Below, piece after piece: positions 16,814-25,450 of a stretch of DNA of 42,427 nucleotides. Position 1 is the stretch's first letter; each line of letters begins with the position of its first letter. Source of the DNA: Clostridiaceae bacterium. Its GTDB lineage: Bacteria; Bacillota; Clostridia; Peptostreptococcales; Natronincolaceae. Location of the stretch: positions 1 through 42,427 of the forward strand of contig JAHDLO010000025.1 of NCBI GenBank assembly GCA_018432235.1, given 5' to 3'. A model generated the notes under the pieces. It worked only from the letters and a program-made list of their open reading frames with translations, ran no database searches and was not told where the DNA came from. The translations under genes and the position numbers were made by a program.

Positions 16814-18116
16814 GATGATTTCCCCTTCCCGTATGTGCATGATTTTTATCTGTAGCCTTTGACAGCATTTTTACAAAGGTAATAGGCACCTCAAAGCCCA
16901 GCTTTTTGGCCGCCATATCCATTACCACCTGGGTTATTCCCTTCTCCATCAAGCTTCTGGGATTTTCATGACCGATATAAATATTGGGCTTTATTTCTCC
17001 GTAAAGCTGTTGAAGGGGTGCAATATTTGCTATTCTGGAAACATAGGGATCAAAGCCCGCCGCTACAATTTCCTTCATATATACATCATCATTGACATAC
17101 AAATCTCTGGCCTGAATTAGCTTTGGCGCCATTCCCAGCTGACAAAGAAAGCTGCAGAACTCGAAGGCCAAAAGAGGGGTATTGCCATATATAAAGCTTT
17201 TGCCCTCCAGCTGAGGCCTTATTTTCTCTATTAGCTCAATTGCCTCTGACTTAAGGGTGGCAATTGCCATATTTAAATCGATAGCTAAATGATCCGCCAC
17301 TGCCCTATAGCCTGCTTCAATCCTTTCTAGGTTCAAGTATTTATCAAAGTAGACATAGTCCACCCCAAAGCGCTGCTTCATTTTTTCAGCCAGTGAAAGT
17401 GCTGTAAAATCGGTGACGATATTTAGCTGAGCTGCTGAAGCTTTTTGAATCGTCTCTATGCTACAGCTGGAGGGTAATACCACGTTGATTTCAATCCCCT
17501 TTGACTGTAATAGCTTAAGCAGCTCAGTATCCTCAACCCCCGAGTATCTATGACCAAGTATATTTATAGTGCCGCTCCTGACCGGTTGCTTCTCCATGAG
17601 ATGAATCAGGGCCTCCAAGGTTCTTTCTATTCCCGGTATATGGCTATTGCATTTAAAATGCTCCGTATGAACCACCATAAGCCTTGCTTCCACCTGATCC
17701 TGAATTGAGTAAATTATAGCTTCAAAATCCTCACCGATTACCTCCAGAACGCAGGTGGTCACCAGCAGTATTGCCTTTGGTCTGTATTTCCTATCTATAT
17801 GTAGAATAGCCTTCTCCAGCTTTTCCTGACAGCCAAATACAACATCATCCTGATCAATGGCAAAGGAGAGGAAATTGTCCTCCATTGCTGCGTCGCTATT
17901 GCTTCTTTCCATGGCAAAGGTCTTGGTATAATAGGTGCATTCATCGGTCCCGACAACCAGTGTATATAAATCCTTTATATATCCGGAGGTCAGGGCCACG
18001 CCAAAAAGCGGACAATGGGTTCCGGGAAACTGAGCATTGGAAAGCTGCTTAATATCCTTTGCCGTCTCTATTTGTGATACCTTCTTTAATTTGTCTAGGC
18101 TATATTTATAAGACAT
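16800..18116 (-). CDS. NifD-like subunit of a nitrogenase-superfamily reductase, 438 aa
   Basis: The first subunit of a nitrogenase-like component 1. The three NifD-type cluster ligands are present: Cys35 (GTHCPLFG), Cys60 (GTDECTYYT) and Cys122 (TTCVLEVIGEDF). A further Cys96 is in DDVVFGCQEKL and Cys156 in HFKCNSH. The positions that bind FeMo-cofactor in true NifD (Cys275, His442) have no counterpart: the NifD VHCYRS region reads IVTDFTALS here. So it should carry an Fe-S cluster at the interface and reduce something other than N2, as dark-operative protochlorophyllide reductase, CfbCD or methylthio-alkane reductase do. AGGAGG seven bases upstream fixes the start at 18116. Confidence 0.88.
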   Translation of the reverse strand: MSYKYSLDKLKKVSQIETAKDIKQLSNAQFPGTHCPLFGVALTSGYIKDLYTLVVGTDECTYYTKTFAMERSNSDAAMEDNFLSFAIDQDDVVFGCQEKLEKAILHIDRKYRPKAILLVTTCVLEVIGEDFEAIIYSIQDQVEARLMVVHTEHFKCNSHIPGIERTLEALIHLMEKQPVRSGTINILGHRYSGVEDTELLKLLQSKGIEINVVLPSSCSIETIQKASAAQLNIVTDFTALSLAEKMKQRFGVDYVYFDKYLNLERIEAGYRAVADHLAIDLNMAIATLKSEAIELIEKIRPQLEGKSFIYGNTPLLAFEFCSFLCQLGMAPKLIQARDLYVNDDVYMKEIVAAGFDPYVSRIANIAPLQQLYGEIKPNIYIGHENPRSLMEKGITQVVMDMAAKKLGFEVPITFVKMLSKATDKNHAHTGRGNHHAAS

Positions 18117-18133
18117 CGTACGTCCTCCTCTCA

Positions 18134-18919
18134 TTAGGTGCCATAGGCCAAGCCCAATGGCATAAAGACCGGCTTGCCTATATTCTTGTCAATAGTTACC
18201 TCTGCCTCCACATTATACACCTGCCTCAGCATATCCTTCGTGAGAACAGCCTCAGGAGTACCCTCTGCTACAAATCTTCCCTCCTTGATTACCACCAGCC
18301 TGTGACTGTATCGAACAGCCTGGTTAAGATCATGCAGCACCATCACAACAGTTATCCCCAACTCCTTATTCAGCCTAGAAACAAGCTCCATAACCTCCAG
18401 CTGATGACAGATATCAAGGTATGTGGTAGGCTCATCCAGCAGAAGTATTTTTGGCCTTTGAGCCAGAGCCATTGCTATCCATGCCCGCTGTCTTTCGCCA
18501 CCGGAAAGATTGTTAATATATCGATCCGCCAGCTTTTCCAGACGAGTCTGTCCTATTGCCCATTCAATGATTTCCTCATCCTCCTGTGACTTTGTCTCAT
18601 ACCATTGACGATGGGGCAGCCTACCATAGGCCACCAGCTCTCTAACGGTAAAGTCAGGGGGCGTAATCTGCTGCTGCGAAAGCATTGAAAGCTTTTTAGC
18701 AACCTCTTTAGTGGAAAGCCTGTGTATGTCATTGCCATCAAGATGAACCACCCCCGCCATGGCCTTCATCAGCCTGGAAACCACCTTTAAAACCGTTGAT
18801 TTTCCTGAACCATTCGGACCAATAAGTGCAATGATTTCACCTGCCTTTATCTCGAAATCAAAATCCTCTACAACAATTTTATTGTCGTAGCCAATCTTTA
18901 GCCTTGATGCCTCTATCAT
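18134..18919 (-). CDS. FecE/HmuV-type ABC transporter ATPase, 261 aa
   Basis: The ATPase of the type II (BtuCD-like) importer whose permease is the preceding gene. Walker A GPNGSGKST (about 33-41), Q-loop QQQITPP, signature LSGGERQR, Walker B ILLLDEP and switch VLHDL are all present, and the class insertion AYGRLPHRQWY is typical for siderophore, heme or B12 importers. It overlaps the permease gene by four bases (ATGA). The operon context, with an IsdE-like binding protein and a NEAT protein, points to heme; siderophore or cobalamin cannot be excluded from this protein alone. Confidence 0.92.
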   Translation of the reverse strand: MIEASRLKIGYDNKIVVEDFDFEIKAGEIIALIGPNGSGKSTVLKVVSRLMKAMAGVVHLDGNDIHRLSTKEVAKKLSMLSQQQITPPDFTVRELVAYGRLPHRQWYETKSQEDEEIIEWAIGQTRLEKLADRYINNLSGGERQRAWIAMALAQRPKILLLDEPTTYLDICHQLEVMELVSRLNKELGITVVMVLHDLNQAVRYSHRLVVIKEGRFVAEGTPEAVLTKDMLRQVYNVEAEVTIDKNIGKPVFMPLGLAYGT

Positions 18920-19959
18920 ACTCTATAAGCACCTCCCCTTCTTAATAGATATAAAAAGAATGGCCCTCCAAATACCGCCATCAATATGCCCACCGGAAGC
19001 TCCACGGGACTAAAGACCGTTCTGGCAGCGGTGTCTGCCACCACCAGCAGCGTTGCGCCCAGTAATGCACTTACCGGCAGCATGTATTTGTAATCAGAAC
19101 CCACCAGCAGCCGACTGATATGGGGAATAATCAGCCCTATAAATCCTATCAGCCCTACGGTGGCAACGGAAATTCCCGCCAAAAATGCCGCTGTCAATGA
19201 TAAAAATATTCTGGCATGACTCACCTTTATCCCAAGGTTTTTAGCGGCATCATCCCCCAGCTGTAAAACATTAGAGGTATTGATGCAAAGCAGTCCTATA
19301 ATAATTCCTATAATGCTATAGGGCATTAATATCCTGACGTGGTACCAGCTTTTGCCTGCAATGCTGCCATTTAGCCACATAAGCACCCCCTGTATTTTAT
19401 CGCTGTACAGTACCGACAGCAGTGAGGTTCCTCCCCCCAGCAGGGCATTGACCGCCACACCGGCTAATATGATTCTTATGGGGTCTATTCCCCTCTTCCA
19501 TGCCAGACTGTAAACAAAAAGGCAGGCCAAGCAGCCTCCGACAAAGGCCGCCAAAGGAACATATACCGTCAAGGCAGGAAAGACCAGCATAATGGTGACG
19601 GCAGCAAGACTGGCCCCCGTTGAGACACCTGTAAGCCCCGGGTCCGCTAAGGGATTCCTCATTACCGCCTGCAGAAGCGCACCTGAAATGGCTAAATTTG
19701 CCCCAACCATTATCGCCAGCAGCATCCTTGGCAGCCTTATATTCATAACAATAGTTTTGGCATTTGAGCCCTCAATGCCCTTTAATGCATCGACTATTTC
19801 ACCTGTGCTATAGCTTACACTACCAAATCTTAAAGATAGAATAGCGGTTATTAGCAGCAGGGCTATGGCACCCATAAACACCATTAGCCGTTTAAACAGC
19901 CTTTTCTTTACCTCGTCGCTTTCATTAATTTGTGTTATATTAATTTTTTCTGCTGTCAT
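18916..19959 (-). CDS. FecCD/IsdF-type ABC permease, 347 aa
   Basis: The integral membrane part of the importer. About ten membrane segments, with the family motifs RLPRMLLAIMVGANLAISG, QAVMRNPLADPGLTGVSTGA, GLIGFIGLIIPHISR and PVELPVGILMAVFGGPFFLYLL. It is most likely the heme permease partner of the IsdE-like lipoprotein encoded at the head of the operon, seven genes upstream. AGGTGATGATAT precedes the ATG. The gene follows the NifH-like gene after 60 bp, and the ATPase and the NifD/K-like genes come next, so uptake and reductase genes are interleaved rather than in separate blocks. Confidence 0.92.
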   Translation of the reverse strand: MTAEKINITQINESDEVKKRLFKRLMVFMGAIALLLITAILSLRFGSVSYSTGEIVDALKGIEGSNAKTIVMNIRLPRMLLAIMVGANLAISGALLQAVMRNPLADPGLTGVSTGASLAAVTIMLVFPALTVYVPLAAFVGGCLACLFVYSLAWKRGIDPIRIILAGVAVNALLGGGTSLLSVLYSDKIQGVLMWLNGSIAGKSWYHVRILMPYSIIGIIIGLLCINTSNVLQLGDDAAKNLGIKVSHARIFLSLTAAFLAGISVATVGLIGFIGLIIPHISRLLVGSDYKYMLPVSALLGATLLVVADTAARTVFSPVELPVGILMAVFGGPFFLYLLRRGGAYRV

Positions 19960-20019
19960 ATATCATCACCTGCTTCAAGCATTTTATTTAATACTAAGTT
20001 ATGCGAAGTACATTGATTT

Positions 20020-20787
20020 TTAAGAGACTTGACTTTGCTTTTTTCTCTCTAAAATTTTATTTGCCAGCTCAATATAGATATTGTACATATCTGCCTCAGG
20101 AAAGGCTTCGATTACTGTTTTGCCATCATTTTCAGCTCTTTGGACATGGCCGTCCCTTGGGATGTATTGAATAATGTCTGTATTAATCTCCGCTGCAGCC
20201 TTAGCAACAATTTCCCTTTCATTTTCAACGCCCTTAGCATTAAGTATCAGCCCTCTTAGTCTGGCATAGCCCTTACTGCTGAATTGATTAACGGCTGAAG
20301 CAATGTTTGAAGCCGCATAAAGGGACATCATTTCGCCGGAGGTGACCACATAAACATCCTCTGCGTAGCCTCCCCTTAAGGGCATTGCAAAGCCTCCGCA
20401 TACAACATCCCCCAGCACATCGTAAATTACTATGTCGGGCTTATGTATCTCAAAGGCCTTAAGCTCCTCCAGCTTTTCAAAGGCAGTAATAATGCCTCTA
20501 CCGGCACAGCCTATTCCCGGTGTGGGTCCTCCGGCTTCAACGCAGAGTACGCCATTATAGCCCTCAAATACGATATCCTCCAGAGCGACATCCTCCTTAT
20601 TTTTCTTGATGCTATCTAAAACCGTTGGGATAATCTCGCCCTTCATTAGGTTTTTTGTTGAATCTGCCTTTGGGTCACATCCAATTTGCATTACCTTAAA
20701 GCCAAGCTTTGACAAGGCTGCGGAAAGATTTGAGGTTGTGGTTGATTTCCCTATTCCTCCCTTACCATATACAGCTATTTTTAACAT
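20020..20787 (-). CDS. NifH-like ATP-dependent reductase, 255 aa
   Basis: The electron-delivery component of a nitrogenase-like enzyme: a homodimer carrying one [4Fe-4S] cluster that passes electrons to the NifD/K-like part with ATP hydrolysis. P-loop [11 protein letters not shown] (residues 7-17), switch region CDPKADST (37-44), cluster ligands Cys94 (GIGCAGRG) and Cys130 ([10 protein letters not shown]) are all intact. Length is near that of CfbC and of BchL without its N-terminal extension. GGAGGTAGACAA precedes the ATG. It lies 74 bp after the YgbA-like gene, in the same direction, so it is probably in the same transcript; an additional internal promoter is possible in this gap. Confidence 0.92.
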   Translation of the reverse strand: MLKIAVYGKGGIGKSTTTSNLSAALSKLGFKVMQIGCDPKADSTKNLMKGEIIPTVLDSIKKNKEDVALEDIVFEGYNGVLCVEAGGPTPGIGCAGRGIITAFEKLEELKAFEIHKPDIVIYDVLGDVVCGGFAMPLRGGYAEDVYVVTSGEMMSLYAASNIASAVNQFSSKGYARLRGLILNAKGVENEREIVAKAAAEINTDIIQYIPRDGHVQRAENDGKTVIEAFPEADMYNIYIELANKILERKKQSQVS

Positions 20788-20861
20788 TTGTCTACCTCCA
20801 TGCCAGTATGTTTTTTATTCGTAGCTTACGTAGTCATTTCAATCGTATATAAGCATTTTCT

Positions 20862-21164
20862 TTATTTAACCAGGTGTCTAAAGAATTCAAAGGGTCGATA
20901 AAATAGCAGCCTCGGTCCGGAAAACCGCATAACAGCTTTTATCCGCTCCTTCATATCCCTTTTGTAGCATTGTGTCCTGCATTTGCCGCAGGTGCTCTTT
21001 TCCTCTCCATACCTGCAGTTCATTAATCTCAAATGGGAATAGCTCAAAAGCGCCTGACAATCGGGGCACATTTCGCCGTCGTTCTTTTCCTTCTTACTAC
21101 AGTAAAGGCTGATCATCAGCTGCACTATACCCTTTTCCTTCTCTATCCTACTCAATTCATCCAC
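20862..21164 (-). CDS. ygbA: YgbA-family (nitrosative stress-associated) cysteine-rich protein, 100 aa
   Basis: The spacing and residues match the YgbA family known from E. coli, where the gene is NO-induced through NsrR. Visible are MISLYC, then GEMCPDCQALLSYS, MNCRYGEEKSTCGKCRTQCYK and KAVMRFSGPR. The several conserved Cys residues (CPDC, C-GKC-C) suggest a metal or Fe-S site, and the biochemical role is not settled. It overlaps the end of the ABC exporter gene by eight bases and precedes the NifH-like gene, so it belongs to this operon. Its presence suggests protection or repair of Fe-S/heme chemistry under NO, or a metal-handling role. Confidence 0.85.
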   Translation of the reverse strand: MDELSRIEKEKGIVQLMISLYCSKKEKNDGEMCPDCQALLSYSHLRLMNCRYGEEKSTCGKCRTQCYKRDMKERIKAVMRFSGPRLLFYRPFEFFRHLVK

Positions 21165-22830
21165 CCTCTTTTAATAAATGCTTATCCTCAATCTTTAAGG
21201 CCTTGCTACAGATCGACGCTGTAGACCGCCTGTGGGTTATCAATAATATTGTCTTATCTTCAATATTCTCCTCCACTGCCTTTAGTATTGCAGCTTCGTT
21301 CAGGGTATCCAGGTTGCTGGTGGGTTCATCTAAAATCAGTATATTGGCTTTGCTTAAAAAGACTCTTGCAAGCCCCATCCGCTGTTTTTCACCCGAGGAA
21401 AAATTTGAGCCCAGTTCATTTGCCTTAGTCTTATAGCCCTTCGGCAGTGACATTATAAAATCATGTATAGCAGCTCGCGAAGCTGCCTCCTTTATCTCCG
21501 CTATGGTGGCCTCTGGCCTTGCCAGTCTGATATTGTCTTCAACTGTATCGTTGAATAGATAGGTGTCCTGACTCATCAGCACCTCATTTGCCCTCAGGGT
21601 GTTGGTTGCTATGGTTCTTAAATCGACGCCTCCAACCTTTATTTCGCCACTGCCGGGGTCCCAAAACCGCATTAAAAGCTTTGCAAAGGTGCTCTTCCCA
21701 GTACCGCTTTTTCCTATAATTGCAATTCTTTCACCCTTTTTAATGTCAATATTAACATTCTCCAATACAGTCCCTCTACCGCTGTAGCCAAAGGTGACAT
21801 CACTATATGTGATATCAGTGTCCGGCAGCTGGCCGTTACCGCTTACCTCCTCCACCTCAGGGTCTTCATCCAGAAGGTCAAAAAGTCTTTGCGCTGAAGC
21901 AAAGGTCAAGAGCAAATTGTTTGACAAATTGCTGAGGGCCACAACAGGACCAAATGAGGTAGCAATGAGGGTAACTGCTATCATTACACCGCCAAGGCTT
22001 ATTGTTTTTGCAATAGCCAGCCTGCTGCCAATCAATAGAAACACTACGATCGACAACATGATGGTCAAATCCGTCAATCCTCTAAGCACACCTTCATGTC
22101 TCTTTATCTTTTCCTGCTTTTCGTTTAGACTGACGGAGGCCCGTCGTATATTTTCAGCCCGGTCGGCTCCATTGCCATATATCAGGACCTCTCTCAAGCC
22201 CCTCAGGGAATCCAGTAAATAGGCATTGGTGCGTGCAAATTCCTGGCGATATTCTACCCCTGCCTGCTTTCCTAGGCTTGATGTGAAGTATGGAATACAG
22301 AAGCCAACGATGATATAAAGGGCTGCAGCTGTTACACCGAATGCAGGATGAAGAAGATAAAGCAAAATAGCAATAAGGCTATTGGTAATAACAGCTATGG
22401 AGATGGGGGCAATGGTATGGGCATAAAAGACCTCCAGCAGCTCGATGTCTGAGGTAACCAGTGAAACCAAATCTCCCTTTTCCTTCTCCTCCAGCCTTGC
22501 CGGGGCAAGTCGCCTTAGGGCTAAAAAGACCTTATCTCTTAGTATTACCAATATTTTAAAGGCTATATAATGACCACACAGCTGTTCGGAATATCTTAAG
22601 GGCCCCCGCAGTATTGCAGCAGCCAGCATAAGGGCAAGTGCTGTAGCATAGCCAATGCCTACACCTTCGCCGATGACATCAACAGCTGCAATAGCAGCAA
22701 AAAGTGCAACTGCCATAGCGGCTAAAAAGCCCAGCACCCCTAAAATAATAGTTAAGAGCATATAAAGACTTAGGGGCTTCAGCTCCTTTATTAATCGTTG
22801 CATAATTTTAAAGCCTGATAATCTTTTCAT
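21157..22830 (-). CDS. ABC exporter half-transporter (CydC-like), 557 aa
   Basis: A fused membrane-ATPase protein: six membrane segments (about 15-310) then a nucleotide-binding domain with Walker A GKSGTGKST, signature FSSGEKQRMG, Walker B ILILDEPTS and switch ITHR. It follows a similar half-transporter whose stop overlaps this start, so the two probably form a heterodimer. Such pairs include CydDC, implicated in thiol and heme movement, and siderophore transporters of the IrtAB type. Which applies here is not readable; the heme operon context favours a tetrapyrrole or a breakdown product as cargo. Confidence 0.88.
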   Translation of the reverse strand: MKRLSGFKIMQRLIKELKPLSLYMLLTIILGVLGFLAAMAVALFAAIAAVDVIGEGVGIGYATALALMLAAAILRGPLRYSEQLCGHYIAFKILVILRDKVFLALRRLAPARLEEKEKGDLVSLVTSDIELLEVFYAHTIAPISIAVITNSLIAILLYLLHPAFGVTAAALYIIVGFCIPYFTSSLGKQAGVEYRQEFARTNAYLLDSLRGLREVLIYGNGADRAENIRRASVSLNEKQEKIKRHEGVLRGLTDLTIMLSIVVFLLIGSRLAIAKTISLGGVMIAVTLIATSFGPVVALSNLSNNLLLTFASAQRLFDLLDEDPEVEEVSGNGQLPDTDITYSDVTFGYSGRGTVLENVNIDIKKGERIAIIGKSGTGKSTFAKLLMRFWDPGSGEIKVGGVDLRTIATNTLRANEVLMSQDTYLFNDTVEDNIRLARPEATIAEIKEAASRAAIHDFIMSLPKGYKTKANELGSNFSSGEKQRMGLARVFLSKANILILDEPTSNLDTLNEAAILKAVEENIEDKTILLITHRRSTASICSKALKIEDKHLLKEGG

Positions 22831-24608
22831 TATACCGCCTGCCTCCCTTCCAAGCTATTCTGCTGCTGAATCATTGTAAAATACTTACCCTTGCTAATCA
22901 TTAGCTCCTGATGGGTGCCTTCTTCTGCAAGCTCTCCCTTGTGGAGGAGTACAATCTTTTCAGCAGCCTTAACATTGGCCAATCTGTGGGATATGACGAT
23001 TATTTTCTTTTCCTTAGCCAGCTGATATATAGTACGCCAAATCAGCTCTTCACTCTCTACGTCTATATTGGAGGTGGCTTCATCAAATATCATGATTTCT
23101 CTATTTGCCAATATAGCCCTTGCCAGAGCCAATCTTTGCTTTTGTCCTCCTGATAAAAGGGAGCCGCCTTCACCTACCTGCGTATCCAGCTTATCCTCCA
23201 AAGAGTTTACAAATTCCTTTAAATAGGCAGCCTCTAAAGCAGCCTCCAAATCCGCCTTATTGGCATCTGGTTTTCCCATCAATAGATTTTCCCGTATCGT
23301 ACCGTTAAAAATGTAGCTGTTTGTTGATATCAAAATGATTCTGCTGTAAACCGCCTCATCAGAGAGTCGCTGCAGATTGATATCATCAATAAAAAGCTCA
23401 CCAGCCTGAGGCTCAAGGCTTTTCGTTAAAAGTGAGGCCAAGGTGCTCTTGCCGCTGCCGCTTTCACCTACAATGGCTGTAAAGCCTTTATCAATAGTGA
23501 GGGAGATATTTTTTATTGTCTCAATTTGCTTATCGTAGCTGAAACTGACAGCATCAAGTCTAATAATGCCCTCTTTAGCCGTGCTATCCTCAACAGCAGA
23601 GGCCACCAAAGCCTCATGAGGGTTAGCTTCTTTATCATTTATCCCTTCCTCTGAATCCAAAAGGGCAAAAATCCTTTCACAGGCTGCCATGCCATTCATG
23701 GCAATATGAAAGTAGGAGCCCAATAATCTCAGGGGTATAAAGAACTCTGATGCCAGCAATATGATTATGGTCAGCTGGCCTATTCCGATATTGCCTTCTC
23801 TGAACTGCAGCAGAGCCACCAGGCTGCCCAAGGCTGCACCACCATAGGCAATTAAATCCATGATGGTAATAGAGTTCAGCTGCATGCTCAGCACCCTCAT
23901 CGTGACCCTTCTAAAGCCCTCTGCCTCTTCATTCATTTTTCTATGACGTTCCCCGTCCCTATTAAAGACCTTTAGGGTGGTTAGTCCCTGCAAATTATCT
24001 AAAAAGGTCTCACCAAGGTTAGTATAGCTGCTCCAATATCCCTTTAGTACCTTCTTTGCTATTTTCATTATAGCGATGATTGATATGGGAATTAGGGGAA
24101 CACAGACAATGAATACCACTGCTGCTCTGACGGATATTGAAGAGATCACTATAAACAATATGATTGGTGCCAGCAGAGCATAAATGAATTGGGGCAGGTA
24201 TCTTCCAAAATAAACCTCAAGTGCCTCAACCCCTTCAATTGCTGCCTGTACGATTGAAGAGGTAGAGGCGACGGCATTGTATTGAAGCCCTAGCCTCAGA
24301 AGCTTATCATAAATCAACCCCCTGAGCTTGACCTTAGAGGCTGCAGATGCCCTATGGGAAAAATCTGTATGCAATAAATTGGCCAACAGCTTTACCAGCA
24401 TCAGACCAGCTATAAGCAACAGACCGGAGGTTGCAATTGTACCCTCCCCTCCTCCTTTAAGAGTGCTATACAAGCTGTTCAAGCTATTCCCGATAATTAC
24501 TATGATGGCAATATTGCATATTGTAGCAGTAATGCTTGCCAAAACCGTTAGAAGAATATACTTTTTAGAATCCTGACAGGTATTGATTAGTCTTTTATTT
24601 ATCATCAT
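22830..24608 (-). CDS. ABC exporter half-transporter (CydD-like), 592 aa
   Basis: Partner of the next gene: six membrane segments (about 18-315) and a C-terminal ATPase with Walker A GESGSGKST, signature LLSGGQKQRLA, Walker B IMIFDEATS and switch ISHRL. Contains GLTTLKVFNRD of the coupling region. AGGTGACTGAAA precedes ATGATG. It lies 15 bases after sortase B, so it is within the operon. A heterodimeric exporter or importer fits, with cargo unknown. The two ATPases are both intact in their key motifs. Confidence 0.88.
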   Translation of the reverse strand: MMINKRLINTCQDSKKYILLTVLASITATICNIAIIVIIGNSLNSLYSTLKGGGEGTIATSGLLLIAGLMLVKLLANLLHTDFSHRASAASKVKLRGLIYDKLLRLGLQYNAVASTSSIVQAAIEGVEALEVYFGRYLPQFIYALLAPIILFIVISSISVRAAVVFIVCVPLIPISIIAIMKIAKKVLKGYWSSYTNLGETFLDNLQGLTTLKVFNRDGERHRKMNEEAEGFRRVTMRVLSMQLNSITIMDLIAYGGAALGSLVALLQFREGNIGIGQLTIIILLASEFFIPLRLLGSYFHIAMNGMAACERIFALLDSEEGINDKEANPHEALVASAVEDSTAKEGIIRLDAVSFSYDKQIETIKNISLTIDKGFTAIVGESGSGKSTLASLLTKSLEPQAGELFIDDINLQRLSDEAVYSRIILISTNSYIFNGTIRENLLMGKPDANKADLEAALEAAYLKEFVNSLEDKLDTQVGEGGSLLSGGQKQRLALARAILANREIMIFDEATSNIDVESEELIWRTIYQLAKEKKIIVISHRLANVKAAEKIVLLHKGELAEEGTHQELMISKGKYFTMIQQQNSLEGRQAV

Positions 24609-24623
24609 TTTCAGTCACCTCAT

Positions 24624-25364
24624 TTACTTATACAGACGTCTTGCATGAATTACAAACCGGGCATCCTTAAATTCATAGGTGCAGGTGGACAGGGTTAAAA
24701 TTGTATCGGCAGAGGTAATATCCGAATTCATTGGATAATAGGACTTGCTTTTGATGCTGTTCAAAAAGCTGTCATACGCCTGCAGTGTTGTAAAGCTAGT
24801 CACTAGATAATCAAAATCCGTATCCGTCACATATGCCGAGAAAATCTCCCATTGTATATCCTGATATAGCGTGTTAAATTCTATTATCCTATTCTCCAGC
24901 AAAAACTCAGGCTCCTTAAAGCTCATAAGTGCCATAAACATCGTGCCATCCTTCATATGGTGTCCATATATTATGGTGTGGCGCTCCTCTGCCATGCCAT
25001 CATTCCTGTAATCCATAAAAATCGAACCCGCCTTATCTGGTTCTCCTTTTATATTGGACTTCAGGTAAAAATCATTATCCAATCCCTTTACAACAGGATA
25101 GTCAATATTGGTGCCGGGTATTTTTATCCAGCCAACAGCATCGCTGCTTACCTCCAATAGAGAACTGTACTTAGGCAATATTACCATGTCATTTCCTTTA
25201 TACTCCTCTGCCTCAGTCTCCGGGGCTTCAACAGCCTCCTCATATTGGTCCCTGAGGCGATTATGAAGCTCAAAGCTGTCTCTTTTGCTAAGGCTATCAG
25301 CAATTTTAATTATTAGTATCATAGCGAGCGCAAGACTCCATATGACTATTAAATTTTTCTTCAT
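24624..25364 (-). CDS. srtB: Class B sortase, 246 aa
   Basis: A membrane transpeptidase that anchors heme-uptake proteins to the wall. N-terminal membrane anchor (about 5-22), then the sortase domain with the SrtB opening DAVGWIKIPGTNIDYPVV. The catalytic residues are His135 in IIYGHHMKDG, Cys228 in LTLSTCTYEF and Arg236 in DARFVIHAR. It lies directly after the NEAT protein that carries a sorting signal, as in Isd loci. Its probable substrate is that neighbour (NPKTG). Confidence 0.93.
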   Translation of the reverse strand: MKKNLIVIWSLALAMILIIKIADSLSKRDSFELHNRLRDQYEEAVEAPETEAEEYKGNDMVILPKYSSLLEVSSDAVGWIKIPGTNIDYPVVKGLDNDFYLKSNIKGEPDKAGSIFMDYRNDGMAEERHTIIYGHHMKDGTMFMALMSFKEPEFLLENRIIEFNTLYQDIQWEIFSAYVTDTDFDYLVTSFTTLQAYDSFLNSIKSKSYYPMNSDITSADTILTLSTCTYEFKDARFVIHARRLYK

Positions 25365-25402
25365 GGCCCCACCTTCTTAATATGCCGTTACTTGAAGAAA
25401 AG

Positions 25403-25420
25403 AGGGATCTTAAATCCCCC
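25403..25420 (-). terminator. Weak intra-operon hairpin between NEAT gene and srtB
   Basis: On the minus strand GGGAT and ATCCC form a five-base-pair stem (25404-25418) followed by CTCTTTTCTT. It could attenuate transcription into sortase and the downstream genes so that the surface protein is made in excess. Stem length is modest. Confidence 0.35.
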
Positions 25421-25450
25421 TTAGCATCATTTCTTTTATGTAAACGCTGT

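Noticed and set aside
15542..20787. A true molybdenum nitrogenase (nifHDK) for N2 fixation
   Set aside because: FeMo-cofactor ligands are absent in the NifD-like protein, NifK-side P-cluster Cys are absent, no nifE/N/B is present, and the operon is mixed with heme uptake genes.
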